Part shown: positions 44,060 to 55,553 of the stretch, in pieces | How the letters are laid out: the number at the start of each line of letters is the position of its first letter | Numbering within the stretch: position 1 is the stretch's first letter | Made by a program: the position numbers and the translations under genes | From: Martensiomyces pterosporus | Lineage: Eukaryota; Kickxellomycota; Kickxellomycetes; Kickxellales; Kickxellaceae | Direction of reading: 5' to 3' | DNA: 64,000 nt | Assembly (NCBI GenBank): GCA_025201845.1 | Contig: MU603963.1 | Span: 1-64,000, forward strand | The notes under the pieces: generated by a model | Database searches by the model: none | What the model was told of the DNA's origin: nothing | What the model saw: the letters and a program-made list of their open reading frames with translations, nothing else

Positions 44060-44090
<31 letters not shown>

Positions 44091-45081
44091 AACAGCGACA
44101 CCCAGAACAGGCACAGTATCGTCAGCGACTCCAACTAGCGCAACTACAGCTCAAGCAGGCACCACACCCACAGCCCCATCGCCAAGCATCAAGCTGCGGC
44201 AAGGCGCAGCACCACAGAGTATATTGACGGTCGACACGGTGCCTTACGTGCAGCTGTACTGCTGGATGGACATCCTCCTGTGTCTATCCTCCGATGCCCA
44301 GTTCGTCGAGCAGCTGCAGCGCACAACTATTGAATTCTGGGCATCCACGCCGCACCCTATGCACAGGCAGCCGCTCTCTCTGTGCATGGTAGCCGAGGCA
44401 ATGCGGATATTCCAGCTCAACATCATGCTCCTGAAGGACGCCCACATCCACGGACTATCGCTGGGCATCCTATCCAACATCCTCAACGAATCGACAAACA
44501 TCACCACGGCGATCTCGCAGAAGCTGGTCAAGCTGTTCGAGATGATCCATCGCAGGTACTCCAAGCTGACCAGCATGCCCGAGCTTGCATTGGTGGAAGT
44601 CGAGGAGCGCCATGTGTACGAGGAGACGCTCACTGCGCTGCTTGCCCTGTTCTGCAAGCTGGTGAACAGCAACAACCCGCAGTTCATCTATTGCCTGCTG
44701 CAGGCGCGCGAGATCCTTGGCTCTTTCCGCAAACCTACCAGTGACAGCGGCAGCGCCGATGGAATCGCTGACAAGGCTGCTGGGTACTCCGCTGAGCTCC
44801 GCGTGCGTATTGCGTATTTCCATGCGCGCGTAGCGACGCTTGTGAACCCGCAAACGAGAGACATTCTGGGTGTGATTGAATCTGTGGTGGGGTCGGGCAA
44901 GCCTGGCGCCACTGACGGCATGGAGGGGAAGGCCAGAGTCGCATTTTGCTCAAAGATCTCTCTGGATGGCGAGTGGACAGGGTTTATGCTGCCGCTTGTC
45001 TGGGAGCTGCTTGCATCAAGCATAGTCTCTGTCGAGGGAAACACGCCGCTGCTGGAGGAGTTTGAGAACCTTGTACTGTAG
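42109..45081 (+). CDS. DYM: Dymeclin homologue
   Basis: Golgi-associated protein of the dymeclin/Hid1 group, mutated in Dyggve-Melchior-Clausen disease in humans and acting in ER-Golgi traffic. Exons 42109-42668 and 42837-45081 give 934 residues. The donor is GTAAG; of three AGs near the acceptor only TATAG at 42835-42836 keeps the frame, and the join (DFL-S-DIDPVL) preserves human spacing. Conserved blocks: ASWDESLTGFLARL, NNPLTGNL, RTYVLARTDPDTVIIPLLKRI, LGILSNILNES...KLVKLFEMIHRRYSKL, and NPQFIYCLLQAREILGSFR. A low-complexity insert of about 170 residues (His, Gly, Gln and a Thr run) splits the conserved repeats after LLKRI. The protein lacks the Gly-2 used for N-myristoylation in animals. 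Confidence 0.9.
44068..44090. repeat. (ACG)n run encoding poly-Thr
   Basis: About seven ACG units in the low-complexity insert of dymeclin, read as Thr codons together with flanking ACA and ACC. Confidence 0.85.
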
Positions 45082-45369
45082 CTTTTTAGTGCGGTGGAGC
45101 GCAAGCGCTCTCTTTTCTTGTTCCCTGCAATGCTAACTGTGGCTCTTGCTTGGCCAAGAGAGTGCGTAAACTGGTGGGATGAAGCAGGCAGGTGGCGGTT
45201 GGTGGTATTTTACAACAGGGCATAAATGTAGAGGAGGATGGGGGAGATGAGGGAGGATGTCGCTAAGCGAGGAAAATGAGGAAATAAATAATCTACACGC
45301 ATTTGACGGTAAACCGCGAGTTGGGTTTGGCTTTTGTAGTCGGGGTGTGAGATGTGCGAGAGGCAGGGC

Positions 45370-48300
45370 TTAGATGGCGTAGACGTCCGACTCGAGACGC
45401 TTTGTGGATGGCCGCGTAACGCGAGAGGACTTGCGCACTTTGCTGCTTGACTTGGGAGCCACGACACCAGGAGCAGGAGCAGCAGCGGGCTTTGTCTCGG
45501 CCTCATCGCCGTCGCGAGAAGGCGACAAGGCGCAGTGGGCCTTTCTTTTACGCGATCTAGTGTGGCGCGGAGGTGCAGTGGCAGCCGCAGTGGCAGGTCG
45601 CGACGCTGGCTCCTGTCCCTGAGATGCGGCAGCGGCAGCGTGGTGGCCATGCGAATTGCTGCTGCTGTTGCTATGTCTTGGCGAGCACATGTATGGAAGG
45701 CGGCACTTCGGGAGCTCGACAACTACGCAATGAGGAATGCACAGAACAAAAAAGGAGCAGCTGCCTGTGAGTAACAAGCTGCCGTTGGCTGTGCGGTGCT
45801 GGCCATATTGGGCGACACAAAGAAAGGGAGCCGAAGCTTCAACAGCCAAAGTGCAATTTACGCGAACAATGGGCTCCACCTTCCCGGAAATGTGGACAAA
45901 GCAATGGCCAGCATCGCTTTGCAGCAGGTGGATAGAAGCCGTGTTGGTACGTACCTATGCGACGCCTGCGAACGTTGTCCAGGCAGGATGGCTCGCAGTA
46001 CCAGCGAGAATCGAACTTGACTTCAGAGCCGGGGATGCCGTCGGGGTGGCATGCCTGGTGGTATGCCCGATGGCAGCCGTCGCAGTGGGCGAGGATGTTG
46101 TCTGTCTCTGAGAAGTCCTGCTGGCAGACCTGGCAGAATGTCTGCAGAACCGGGCGAATGCGCTCCTCAAGGGACTCGTCTGCAAAGCTCTTCAGGTTCA
46201 GCCGAGGCATCTTGGACGCAAAGCCGTAGCCCTTGTAGTCGCAGCCGTGTTTACTATCAGCGTGAACAAAAGTGGCAACAATTGGCGGTTATTTAGCATT
46301 CGGCCATTGGCAGATAACGCAGCAAAAGACGAGCGAGGCAAGGGCCAGCTTTTGCTACTAGCCAAGATGCAGAGCGCCACCGCTGCTGCATAGCCCCAAA
46401 CAGGCAGAGCACTGCGTCTGCCACCCATTCATGCTTCTCCGTCTACTGTGCTCAAAGGCAAGAAAAGCAAGTAACTGGCACCACAACAAGCACTCGCTGG
46501 GCATGAATAAAAGACAGCAGCAGCAGTGCCGTCTGAGGGCTTGTGAGCTACTTACTTGCACAAGGTGCGCTTGCCCCAAGGGCCGGGCCGCCAGTTGATC
46601 CCCTCGGTAGTGCCACAGTACCGGCACCAGTCGATGCCGTTGTGCGACATCTCCTCGAATATCGTCGGACGCAGGCTCTCGCGGACAGAGGCGGATTCGA
46701 GGACGGATGAGTCGACGCAGGACTCGCCGCTGAGCGAGGCAGTCTCAGAGTCGGCACTACAAAGGAGAAGGCAGAAAGGCGGGCGAAGAATGTGGAATTT
46801 TTTAGTTTTGGTGGTATGCACTTGCATGTGGTGCATCACTTACCCGCACCGCAAATAGCAAAAATAGGGCGCGGCGAGAGGAAGGGATGTGTCGAGGCGC
46901 GGCTTGCTGCAGTGTGGGCAATAATAGGCTGTCTGCTCATGCGGGTTGAATGTATGGTAGATCAGTCGACAAACCAAGGGGAGCCGAAATAAAGACGGCC
47001 TGCCAGAAAGAGCATGCAGCCTGTCGCTTCGCACGCTGCAGAAAGAGCACAGAAAAGGAGGGGATGTGCATATGCAAGAACCGTGAAGAGCCAGGCAGCC
47101 GCAGAGATCGATTTGCCAGCCAAGGCAACGACAGCGGCAACCACAGAGGGGTGGCACACAGACATGAGGAGTGTCCATCACATATGCGCGTGCCTTATAT
47201 TCCCCCTATTCCAGCACTCCTTGGAAAGAGCAGAAAAGAGCAAAGCCTTGGCACTTGCCCACCGACGGCCAATTGACACCACCTCGGGCTTGCAAACGAG
47301 CTGAGAGGCGAGGCTGTTCGCTCGGCGGGGTTGGCACTTGCTGCACCTGCCGCCAGAAGGCTGCTGTCTCACACTGCGCTGCCCCAAGCTCAGGGACACA
47401 GGGATGAGCAGTCGAAAATAGGTTGTCTTAAAATAAACAGTGGTTGCCGCACACTGCCTCAGCCTTCCTGGTGAGACTGTTCGTGTCGTACAGGCCGAGG
47501 CAGGAAGCGCAGACCACTGGCGGGAGCATGGGGCAGGGAACAGGGAACAGGGAACAGGCAGGCAAGAAATAATGCTGCCTTGTAGAACGAGCTGTAGGGG
47601 CAAGGCAGCGCACATCATTTGAGGACATGAGCGCGCCTTTGCGTCTGCTTTACTTTCTGGCAATCGCGCTAGCAGAGCGGCAAACGTGCGCTGCATATGT
47701 GGGCACTGGCATGGAACATTGGGATCGTCGAATGTCTCCGACGACTGCAATTGACGGCATGGGGATAGGGTGCGATTGGAATGGGACTGGCAGGGCCGAG
47801 AAGGACGCCCAGAAAACAGTGCCGGCTCCTGTTTATTTACTTTTTCGCCTGGGGCGATCGCTGTGGGCCCGCTCCAGATTGCTGCTCCTTTTGTCCATCA
47901 CATCACATCACACCGCCGCCAACACCCGCCATCGCAGGGCGAGGGGGCACGAGCTGGGCTTCGGCACAAAGGCCGGCGTGGATGCAACCAGCAGACAAGG
48001 CCGGCGTGGCTAGCGCTGGTACCACAGCGCAGGCACTGAGGGGAAGGCGAGGGGCCGCGAGCGTTGGGAATGCCACTGGCAGCACAGTAGGACAAAGGGC
48101 AAGCCCAGCAGGCAGCGGGGGGTGTGAGAGGCGGAGGAGGGGAGAGGCGTCTATAGAAGGAAGGGCAGGCGGTGTAATGTTGCCAGCAATCAAGTGCCCC
48201 GCCTGCGAGTGGGCAAATAGACAGCCCCTTCATGCAACACACAAAAACACGCTTATAGGGCATGTGGAGGAGTGGGAGTAGCAGTAGTGCCCTTACCAGC

Positions 48301-49507
48301 TATACTGAGACTTTGACTGTGCGACGTGTGCGGACAGCGGCGATGCGTGGATCTTCTCGGAGCACGCCGTGCTGTCCTCAGCGCTGTCCACAGCGATGCT
48401 GCCGCTGCCGCCCTTGCTGCACATGTCGGCAAGACCGACAGCAGCAGGCGACAGGGGATCGTGGTCGGAGGTAACGGTCGGAGTGGGCGATGGCTGTCTG
48501 GTGCTGGCAGACACCGTCGACTCAATCTCCTCGGTTACCCATGCGGAGCGGGATTCAGCGCCCTGCGGGTCAGCGAACAGGGCCAGGTCGGCCGAGGGGT
48601 CCAAGCTCTCAAGCCCGTCGCTGGGTGCAAGGGGGCGCAGGCGAGTGTCCTCGAGGTCGCTGACGGGTGTGAGCTGCGGCGATTCGTGGCGCTCCTCAGG
48701 CGTGAAGAAAACGTCGTTAATGATCTTCTGCTTGTAGTTGGGCACCGCCAGACCGAGCAGAACCTCGAGAGGCAGGGCTGCCAGCATCCATGCCGGCGGG
48801 CCAAGCTGCTGCGCAGAGACGGGCCGGGGAGCGACCAGTGGGCTGCTGCTGGTCATGCCAGCGCCGACATCGCCGTGGGCACCAGCAGAAGCAGCAGCGC
48901 TGCTGATGGCGCCCCTATCAATAAGCCCGACGCCATTGTTGCTGCCATTGTCGCCACTTGACGGAGGAGCACAACCACTGCTCACGCTATCATTGCTGGC
49001 AGAGGCATCGGAGGAGGCCATTGTTTGCGGGAGTGGCAGACCAGCTCTTGATAAAAGCGACGATGAGGGCGATGGCGCAGCAGAGGGAGAGCAAGAGGAC
49101 CCGCTTGCGGTGGCAGCAACAGCAGCAGCGACGGCAATGGCGGCGGCAGCGGCAGCAGCGGCAGTCGATGAGGTGGAAGCAGCAGACATAGCAGCCGTCG
49201 CAGCCAGTGCAAATGCCGACGCCGTGGTATTGGCATCAGCGCTGGTGGCAGCTGATGTGTAGGCAGCAGCAGGGTCAAATGAGGGGGAGGGGGTCGCTGC
49301 TGTCCCACTGCTATTCGTGGAAGCCATCATGTTCATCCGCATCGTGCTGCCTGGCGGTGCATTTTGGCCAGCAGTCACTGTCGCATTGTTGCTGCTATTG
49401 CTGGTGCCGCTGTCTCTGTGTTGCTGAGCAGGCGACGCAGCATAGTGGCCGCCAAGGCTGGCTGGAATAGGCAGGTGGGATTTGAGGATGTTGTTTGCCG
49501 ATAGCAT
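45370..49507 (-). CDS. GATA-like plus PHD zinc-finger protein
   Basis: Probable chromatin or transcription regulator, 739 residues by my model. Exons complement(48297-49507), (46844-46999), (46556-46756), (45955-46253), (45370-45722); every junction is in phase. Exon 1 is disordered, rich in Ser, Ala and Thr with an Ala run. Exon 2 has a zinc-ribbon-like CPHC...CYLRC (Cys 431, 434, 451, 455). Exon 3 into 4 has a GATA-like finger: C500-x2-C503, then GPWGKRTLC522, with His 525 or Cys 527 as fourth ligand instead of the usual CNAC. Then a PHD finger: C563, C566, C580, C583, H588, C591, C609, C613. The C-terminus is basic. The exon 1-2 join crosses a 1,297-nt intron, longer than others here, so a further exon or two separate genes is possible; exons 2-5 are firmer. 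Confidence 0.72.
47000..48296 (-). other. Putative long intron of the GATA/PHD gene
   Basis: GTAAGG donor at 48296 and TGGCAG acceptor ending 47000. It contains a tandem heptamer CAGGGAA x3 (47534-47554). No additional exon recognised with confidence; a missed one would alter the model. Confidence 0.4.
47534..47554. repeat. Tandem heptamer CAGGGAA x3
   Basis: Three perfect copies inside the putative long intron. Confidence 0.85.
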
Positions 49508-51386
49508 GTCTGCAGAGGCTGCTGTTTGTGTGTGTGTATGACTGAGTGTGAAGAATGGCACAAACGGCTTGAGTGCACAGAACCTGGCGTGCGGGTATGC
49601 TGTCCCTTTGACAAGGCGCCCTTTGCTGCGATGCGTCGAGGTGTCGTTGTGTTGCGCTGCGCTGAGGCTGTGTTGGCTTGCTTTTCCCTCTCCAAAAACA
49701 AGCAGTGTCTTTGGGCAAGAAAAGGGCTGTTTGCAGAAAGGTGGTCCTTGGCGGAGCTTAGAAGAGCGTGCTTGGGGAGGTGCTCTTCGTTCCTTGTAAA
49801 GAAAAAGGGCTGGAGCTAGTGTGGCCAACGAGGGATGATGCGAAAAGGAAGGAGGAGAAAGTGCGCTATACTGCTTCGGGTCGCAAGTGCTCTTATTTAA
49901 AGAGGAGAATGTGTGGGCCGTGGTGCGCTTTCCCAGCTTGTGCGAAACATGGGCCGGCGTTTCATAAAAATAATGGCGACGATGAGCCCAGCATAGTGTG
50001 CAGCATGGTGCGGTGGTGCCGTATTGCTGAAAAGACTATTTTTGTCGTCTTTCTGCCCTTTAGCACCATTAGAGAAGCGAGGGGGTTGTGCCTGCGGGCC
50101 AGCTACACCCCCCATCCTGCCTAATTTCTGTGCTCCTCCCCTTGTGGAGAGGGGCGCGATTCTTGGCAGCGACAGTCGGCCTGAATGGCCTGGCAATCCC
50201 TGATTGGCCACAAATCCACGTTCCACTTCATGCATTCTTTTAGAGGAAGAGCGAAATAGGCTGCAGCGAGCTGCTGGGCATCGGCTGTTGATGCCCACAC
50301 AGCCTGGGCGAAATCAGGCGCCTGGTGCTGCTCGCTCTGCTCCCTGCCTCCGCCCTCTCGTCTTGTGAGACGCAGCATCGCCGCCGCCGTCTCCTGCTAG
50401 TATGCCATCGGATTGCTGATGTCCACTTGCCCATCTACGTGCAGAGCGCCCCTCCCGAGCAGCTAGAGGCAGCGTAGAGCAGCATGCAGCACTCGGCTGC
50501 CAGCCAAGCGGCCCTCTGACGCGTTCTTTTCTCCATCCACCAGGCCGAGGCTGGTGGTTGCTGCAAGGCCGGGAACACCACTCTAAATCACCACTCTAAA
50601 TCACCTGTGCCAAACAAGCAGGGAGGCAAGTCACAGGAGAGCCGGGAGATGTCCCTGGCTCCTGGCTGGGCGCAGCAGCAGCGCTGCCAAACGCGCTGGT
50701 AATAGTAGCAGGCAGCGAGGCTTCTGCCTCTGCCTCTGCTTCTGGTACCGACACCACTTGCACAGCGCCGACTGTGGGAAGGAGACAAGACGATCAACAA
50801 GCGCAGCCTCTGCGCATGCCCACGGCGCATCATCCGCTGCCAGTGATCGTCCTCGGTCCAAAATGGCAGCCATCTTCAACCAGGCTTTCTGCTGGTCACC
50901 TCATTCGCCTCAGCCGACTGGCCAACCTGCTCGCCTTGAACAAAACGCTGCGGGCCAGGGAAGTAAACGCCCATTGAATGCAGCAAAACAGCAGTAGGCT
51001 GGGCGTCGCGAGTGTGTTGCTGTTTACTGATAATTGCGATCGTCTACGATCGCTGATATCGCACTCGCCTGTATTCCGCATTTGGTTCCCAGCTGGCGAG
51101 CGTCATGCCAATCGGCAAACAGAGTGGTGCACAAAAGGAATATATTCACCCGCACGTGTAGACAGCGGCTACCGCGAAGCAGAGAGAAAAGCCCCGTGTC
51201 TGTTGACACAAGGCGCCGGTGCCTGCTCAACGTTTCTGCGGCTAAATTGGCAACGGAGGGATAATGCGAGTATAGAAAAGAATGGCGCAAAATTCGGATC
51301 TCTGGCGCGCTGTAGTATTTATATTTATGTGCGTGTGCTACATGCAAGCGCTGGAACGCGGCAGCCCACTAGTTTGGTAGGCCCAT
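49508..51386. other. 1.9 kb region without a recognisable gene
   Basis: Upstream of the GATA/PHD gene and downstream of RPA49. Open frames are short and overlapping. A 13-bp direct repeat (CTCTAAATCACC with A or T) is at 50581-50606. No RNA gene found. Confidence 0.35.
50581..50606. repeat. 13-bp tandem duplication
   Basis: Two adjacent copies of CTCTAAATCACCN in noncoding DNA, differing only in the last base. Confidence 0.8.
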
Positions 51387-53384
51387 TTAGTTGCCTCTCA
51401 GCTTTGCCTTGGGGAAGGTGATCGGGGCCTTGAGCACAGCCTTCTTGGCTGTTCCCGACCTGGCGCGCTTGTTGAACGTGTGTTTGGCCAGCTCCTCAGC
51501 CGACACTGGCTCCATCTTGCAGCCCACGCTCTCAAGGTACTTCTCGGCCCTACAGCAGGAGCACAGGCATTCAAAAAAGCAAATCAAGCATGCAGCGCCT
51601 TGTTAGCTTCGGCCTACGGTACTGGAAAGCGGATATGTGCATATATGAATGGGGGCTGCTGCGCCCCGTGACGCTTCCGCTTTCGGGTCCAAAGCCGCCT
51701 GCAGTTCCAGTTAATTTGTAGCTGTGGCACGCCTTTGTGACAGCGCAGCTGGAGCGGCCGAAAATAGCAGCATGCGCAGGGAGAGTCGCATAGACGGTGA
51801 AGCACGCCGGTGCAAGTGCACGCCATTCTGCACAGCGCCTGCCCAGGGCGGAGCGCATTCCATTGCTGCTTCAAACGACATTGCACGGCTTAGCAGGGCG
51901 TGCAAGAAAAAGAGCAGCTCCAGCTTCAGCGGACACTCCGCTGCCAAGATGCTGCGCAGCAGGGCTCGTGCTGGCAAGCAGTGGGAAAAGCGGAGGTGGG
52001 GTATGCAGGGGAAAGCGCTGCTACTTACTTTTTGCTTGGAATGCCAAGATCAGCTGCCATTTCCGCAGGATACAGAACCCAGTTGCTGAGCGACAGCATG
52101 AGAACCGCAACGTGGCAAATAAGCTTGCTCTCGGTGGCGGTGGTCTTCATATACCTACACAGAGCAGAAAGGAGGCAGAGAGTGCAAGTTCAGCGCAGGC
52201 TCGTGAAGAGCTAGCCAGACAGCTAGCTGCAGGCACAGCGACAGGCGCTACTTACACTGGGGAGCCGTCAGGGTTGATCGAGCCGGCCACGCATTCGGCA
52301 AATTTCTCAAAAACGATATCCCCGATTTCAGGAGAGCAGCGGAGCGCGTGGATGCACGATTCGCGGTTCTGCAGCATTTTTCTGCTGAGAGTGGCGAACT
52401 TCATCAAGTAGCCGAGGAACAGCGCACGGCGCAGCATCAGCAAATCGGGCTTCGTCTGGTCCAGGATGCCCTCGATCTTCTTTGACACAAACGTCGAGCG
52501 AACAGGAATGTACTGCGCGTAGTCCTCAGGCCCAGTGGCGCCCACAAACGACGTGACGTTGATGTTCAGAGAATCGGCCTTTGACAGCACGTCATCCATG
52601 TCGTAAACCTCAGACGCCACTGTAGCCGAGGGGTCGTACTTGGGCACAGGGCGATCCTCTGCGTCCGCCATGTCCTTTGCAGAGGGCATTGAGCTGGTGC
52701 GCGACTCGATGGACGCCTCGATGATGTCGGCACCGCCCTTGACAGTGTCCATGTTGATTTTGTTGCGCTCCTCAGCACGGATCTGGGCCTTTCTCTTCTT
52801 GTTGCCGAACGCCTCGCCAAGCTCGTTTCTCGCCTGCATGACATGGCTGCCGATGTCGTGGTCCGCGACGCCGCGCGAGTCCTTGAGCGACTTGATCACA
52901 GTGTTGACACGCACGAGAGGCGCCCGTCTAAAAGTCACAGTGTCCGTCTCCTTATCATACACGCCCACCAGGTACTTGCATCCTGTATAGAGGGCCTTGT
53001 CGTCCTCAAAGTTCTGTCCAACAAACTCAATCTTGTCAGTCTCGCTAACAACAATGCAGTCGTCGCTTCTGTCCGGGTCAACCGACTTGTAGGTGGTGAA
53101 CGACGATGCCACCGGCGGCACAGTGGCAGCAAATGTAGCTAAAATAGCAAGAGATCAAGGCAGTGCCTGCGTGGTTCTTGTTAGCGTCCCTTGATCCGGC
53201 TGTGCAGCAGATCGCACCAGTGGATAGTGCCAGGCAGCTGCTTATCCCTCGCTCGCACGCACGGTGCCAAGCTTGCATACTTACCAAGAACAGGCTGGAT
53301 GCTGGCTATTGTGTTATCCACAGTGATTTTGACGTCGCTGTTCTGTGAGCTCTCGCCCGACATTGACTTGCGCTTTGAGCCCAT
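51387..53384 (-). CDS. RPA49: RNA polymerase I subunit A49
   Basis: Pol I-specific subunit, partner of A34.5 in a TFIIF-like dimer, needed for initiation and elongation of rRNA. Exons complement(53285-53384), (52256-53138), (52029-52154), (51387-51549), all in phase with GTAAG-type donors, give 423 residues, close to yeast A49 (about 415). Seen: N-terminal dimerisation part with YLVGVYDKETDTVTFRRAPLVRV, the block ARNELGEAFGNKKRKAQIR, then a linker and a tandem winged-helix part, ending YLESVGCKMEP...APITFPKAKLRGN, as in the family. Exon 1 is a short, polar leader with ATG at 53384; a second ATG seven codons in is possible. Divergent from ARP4. Confidence 0.92.
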
Positions 53385-53956
53385 TTTGCCGTCTTTCTGC
53401 TACGCGTGCACGTCTATTTACTTTTTGTCTGGAGCTACACAACAACACCAAATGAGGAGCGAGAGGAGAAAGCGGGTCTAAAGCTGAGTAGAGCCAAGGA
53501 GTTCAAATTGACGCACCAATGTGGCATGAAACGAGACAAATAAGAAAGCCACAGCCGCCGAGACATTGCGCTTCCGTAGAGCACTTGCTCTCAGCACACG
53601 CCAAATTTTTTTTCTAGGCCGTGTCGAATAGAGCAGGCAATTTTTTTTAACAGCCCGCGACTCGAGCCGAATCCAGAGGCAGCTCGACGAGCCAGGCGGT
53701 GTCTGGCGCACCAGCTGCAATTCGCAAGCAGCGCAATTTCGAACGCGTCGCCTGCTGCTTGCGAGCTTTCAAATTGCGTGCCAAGCACCATTTCTTTCTC
53801 TTTTTCTTCTTCCAACGTTCGCTCGATCGCCTGCTCTTGATTGCCCCTGTCAACTTTTACTCAAGTGGTGAAACGAGTAGGACAAAGCAGCTCTCCCGTC
53901 TCATCTCAACACCCATTTTGCTCCGCTCTTTATATAACGCGAGTTCAACACAAACA
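53385..53956. promoter_or_regulatory. Divergent intergenic region, RPA49 / ARP4
   Basis: 572 bp between head-to-head starts. T-runs at about 53607-53614 and 53641-53649 and a CT-rich stretch at 53785-53815. A TATATAA at 53931-53937 is only 20 nt before the ARP4 ATG, too close to be an ordinary TATA box for that start. Confidence 0.35.
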
Positions 53957-55396
53957 ATGCCAACTTACGGCGGCGACGAGGTCAATGCACTGGTAATTGA
54001 CGTTGGCAGCACGTGGACACGCGCTGGTTTCGCTGGCGAGGACTTGCCAAGGGCATACTTCCCTTCGCATGTCGGGTATGTCGAGTCGGAGGTGGAGCTC
54101 AGCGAAGCTGTTGACGAGCCAAAGGAGAACGGCAAGGCAGCAGGCAGCGATGTCGAGATGGCCGATGCCAGTGCCGACGGAGCACAGCAGCCATCTTCCT
54201 CATCCCCCTCAAATGCTGCGGAAAAGGATAAGGATGCCGGCTCGGCCCAGGCGAATGGCGGTCGAGGGGCTGCAAAGAACGGGAAGGTGCGCAAATACTT
54301 TGTCGGCGACACCGAGTCGGCAACATGGCGCTCGGGGATGGAGGTGCGCGGCCCGCTCGAGCAAGGGCTGGTTACGGACTGGGATATCTACGAAAAGATC
54401 TGGGAATACGCATTCAAGTCGCGGCTGCGTGTACGCCCCGAAGAGCATCCTGTGATGGTTAGCGAGGCTGCTTGGAACACAGCGCCCCTTCGTGGGAAGC
54501 TGGTTGAGATGGCCTTTGAGAAATTCAACTGCCCGGCTTTCTACGTGTGCAAGAACCCCGTGCTTGCTGCGTTCGGTACAGGCAAGCACACTGGTCTGGT
54601 TGTGGATGTTGGAGGCGAGATGACAAGCGCGTGCGCTGTGTACGAGGGGTTCTGCCTGACAAAGACAATTTGCAAGCAGGAGCTTGGTGGCGAGCTGCTA
54701 TCGACCCAGATCCTCGAAAAGCTCAAACAGGAGAACAGCTACGACCTCACACCAGTGTTTGACATCAAGACAAAGGCGCCGGTCGATACGATGCGGCAGC
54801 CGAGCATCGTTCGCCATAACAGACAGGGAACGACCGACTCTTACCTGGAGGACATGCGCCTTCGGGCTGTCCAAGAGTTCAAGGAGGCTGCCTGCGAGAT
54901 CGTCGAGACGCCGTACAGCGCACAGGTGGCCAGCAGCAGACCGCAGAAGCCCTTTGAGTTCCCAGACGGCTTCAACCTGTCGGTGGGCACGATGCGCTAT
55001 GCTCTGCCTGAGATTCTCTTCAACCCCACCAACTTTATGGTCAGCCGCCCGAAGCGGCTGGAGGGCGCCAGTCTGATGGGCATCCATGAGATCGCCATCA
55101 AGAGCGTGCTAGCCAGCGATGTGGACCTGCGGCCACAGCTGCTAAACAACATTGTGCTCGCGGGTGGCAGCTCGCTCTTCCCTGGGTACGTCGACCGCCT
55201 GTCGTACATGCTTACCACGTCGATCCCTGGAAGCAAGATCAAGCTCCATGCGCCAAACACGAACATGGAGCGCAAGGTGACAGCATGGCTTGGTGGGTCG
55301 ATATTGGCATCGCTAGGCACATTCCACCAGCTGTGGGTGTCCCGTGCCGAGTATGACGAGCATGGCGCCTCGATCGTTGAAAAGAAATGCCAGTGA
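53957..55396 (+). CDS. ARP4: Actin-related protein Arp4 (BAF53/ACTL6 group)
   Basis: Nuclear actin-related protein shared by NuA4, SWR1 and INO80-type chromatin complexes. 479 residues from the ATG at 53957 (MPTYGGDEVNALVIDVGS), the canonical start; an open extension upstream lacks family resemblance. Seen: first phosphate loop DVGSTWTRAGFAGED, second TGLVVDVGGEMTSA, ILAGGSS-type motif as NIVLAGGSSLFPG, and the closing WLGGSILASLGTFHQLWVSRAEYDEHG. An insert of about 65 residues, rich in Ser, Ala, Glu and Asp, replaces the D-loop region (about 50-115); Arp4 proteins often vary there. Nucleotide-binding motifs are present. Convergent with ARMT1. Confidence 0.95.
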   Translation: MPTYGGDEVNALVIDVGSTWTRAGFAGEDLPRAYFPSHVGYVESEVELSEAVDEPKENGKAAGSDVEMADASADGAQQPSSSSPSNAAEKDKDAGSAQANGGRGAAKNGKVRKYFVGDTESATWRSGMEVRGPLEQGLVTDWDIYEKIWEYAFKSRLRVRPEEHPVMVSEAAWNTAPLRGKLVEMAFEKFNCPAFYVCKNPVLAAFGTGKHTGLVVDVGGEMTSACAVYEGFCLTKTICKQELGGELLSTQILEKLKQENSYDLTPVFDIKTKAPVDTMRQPSIVRHNRQGTTDSYLEDMRLRAVQEFKEAACEIVETPYSAQVASSRPQKPFEFPDGFNLSVGTMRYALPEILFNPTNFMVSRPKRLEGASLMGIHEIAIKSVLASDVDLRPQLLNNIVLAGGSSLFPGYVDRLSYMLTTSIPGSKIKLHAPNTNMERKVTAWLGGSILASLGTFHQLWVSRAEYDEHGASIVEKKCQ

Positions 55397-55520
55397 GCTG
55401 CCCCTGTTTCTCTTTTTAGCTACATCATCCTTCCTGTCCACCAGTCAACCACCAACATTTACCAGTGCCCGCCAGCATATGCCTGCAAGCAGAGAGCTAC
55501 ATTGAGAAGGATAGAAACAA

Positions 55521-55544
55521 ACGTGTGTGTGTATGTGTGTGTGT
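55521..55544. repeat. GT microsatellite
   Basis: An interrupted (GT)n tract in the 157-bp convergent spacer between ARP4 and the ARMT1-like gene. Confidence 0.8.
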
Positions 55545-55553
55545 CTATACGGC

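Noticed and set aside
48738..49262. Open frame on the + strand rich in Ala/Glu
   Set aside because: Antisense to the Ser/Ala-rich first exon of the GATA/PHD gene; the repeats make both strands open.
53931..53937. TATATAA as the ARP4 TATA box
   Set aside because: Only 20 nt before the start codon, so transcription from it would begin at or past the ATG.
53699..53956. N-terminal extension of Arp4
   Set aside because: The family start MPTYGGDE is at 53957; the upstream translation is Arg/Phe-rich and unlike Arp4.
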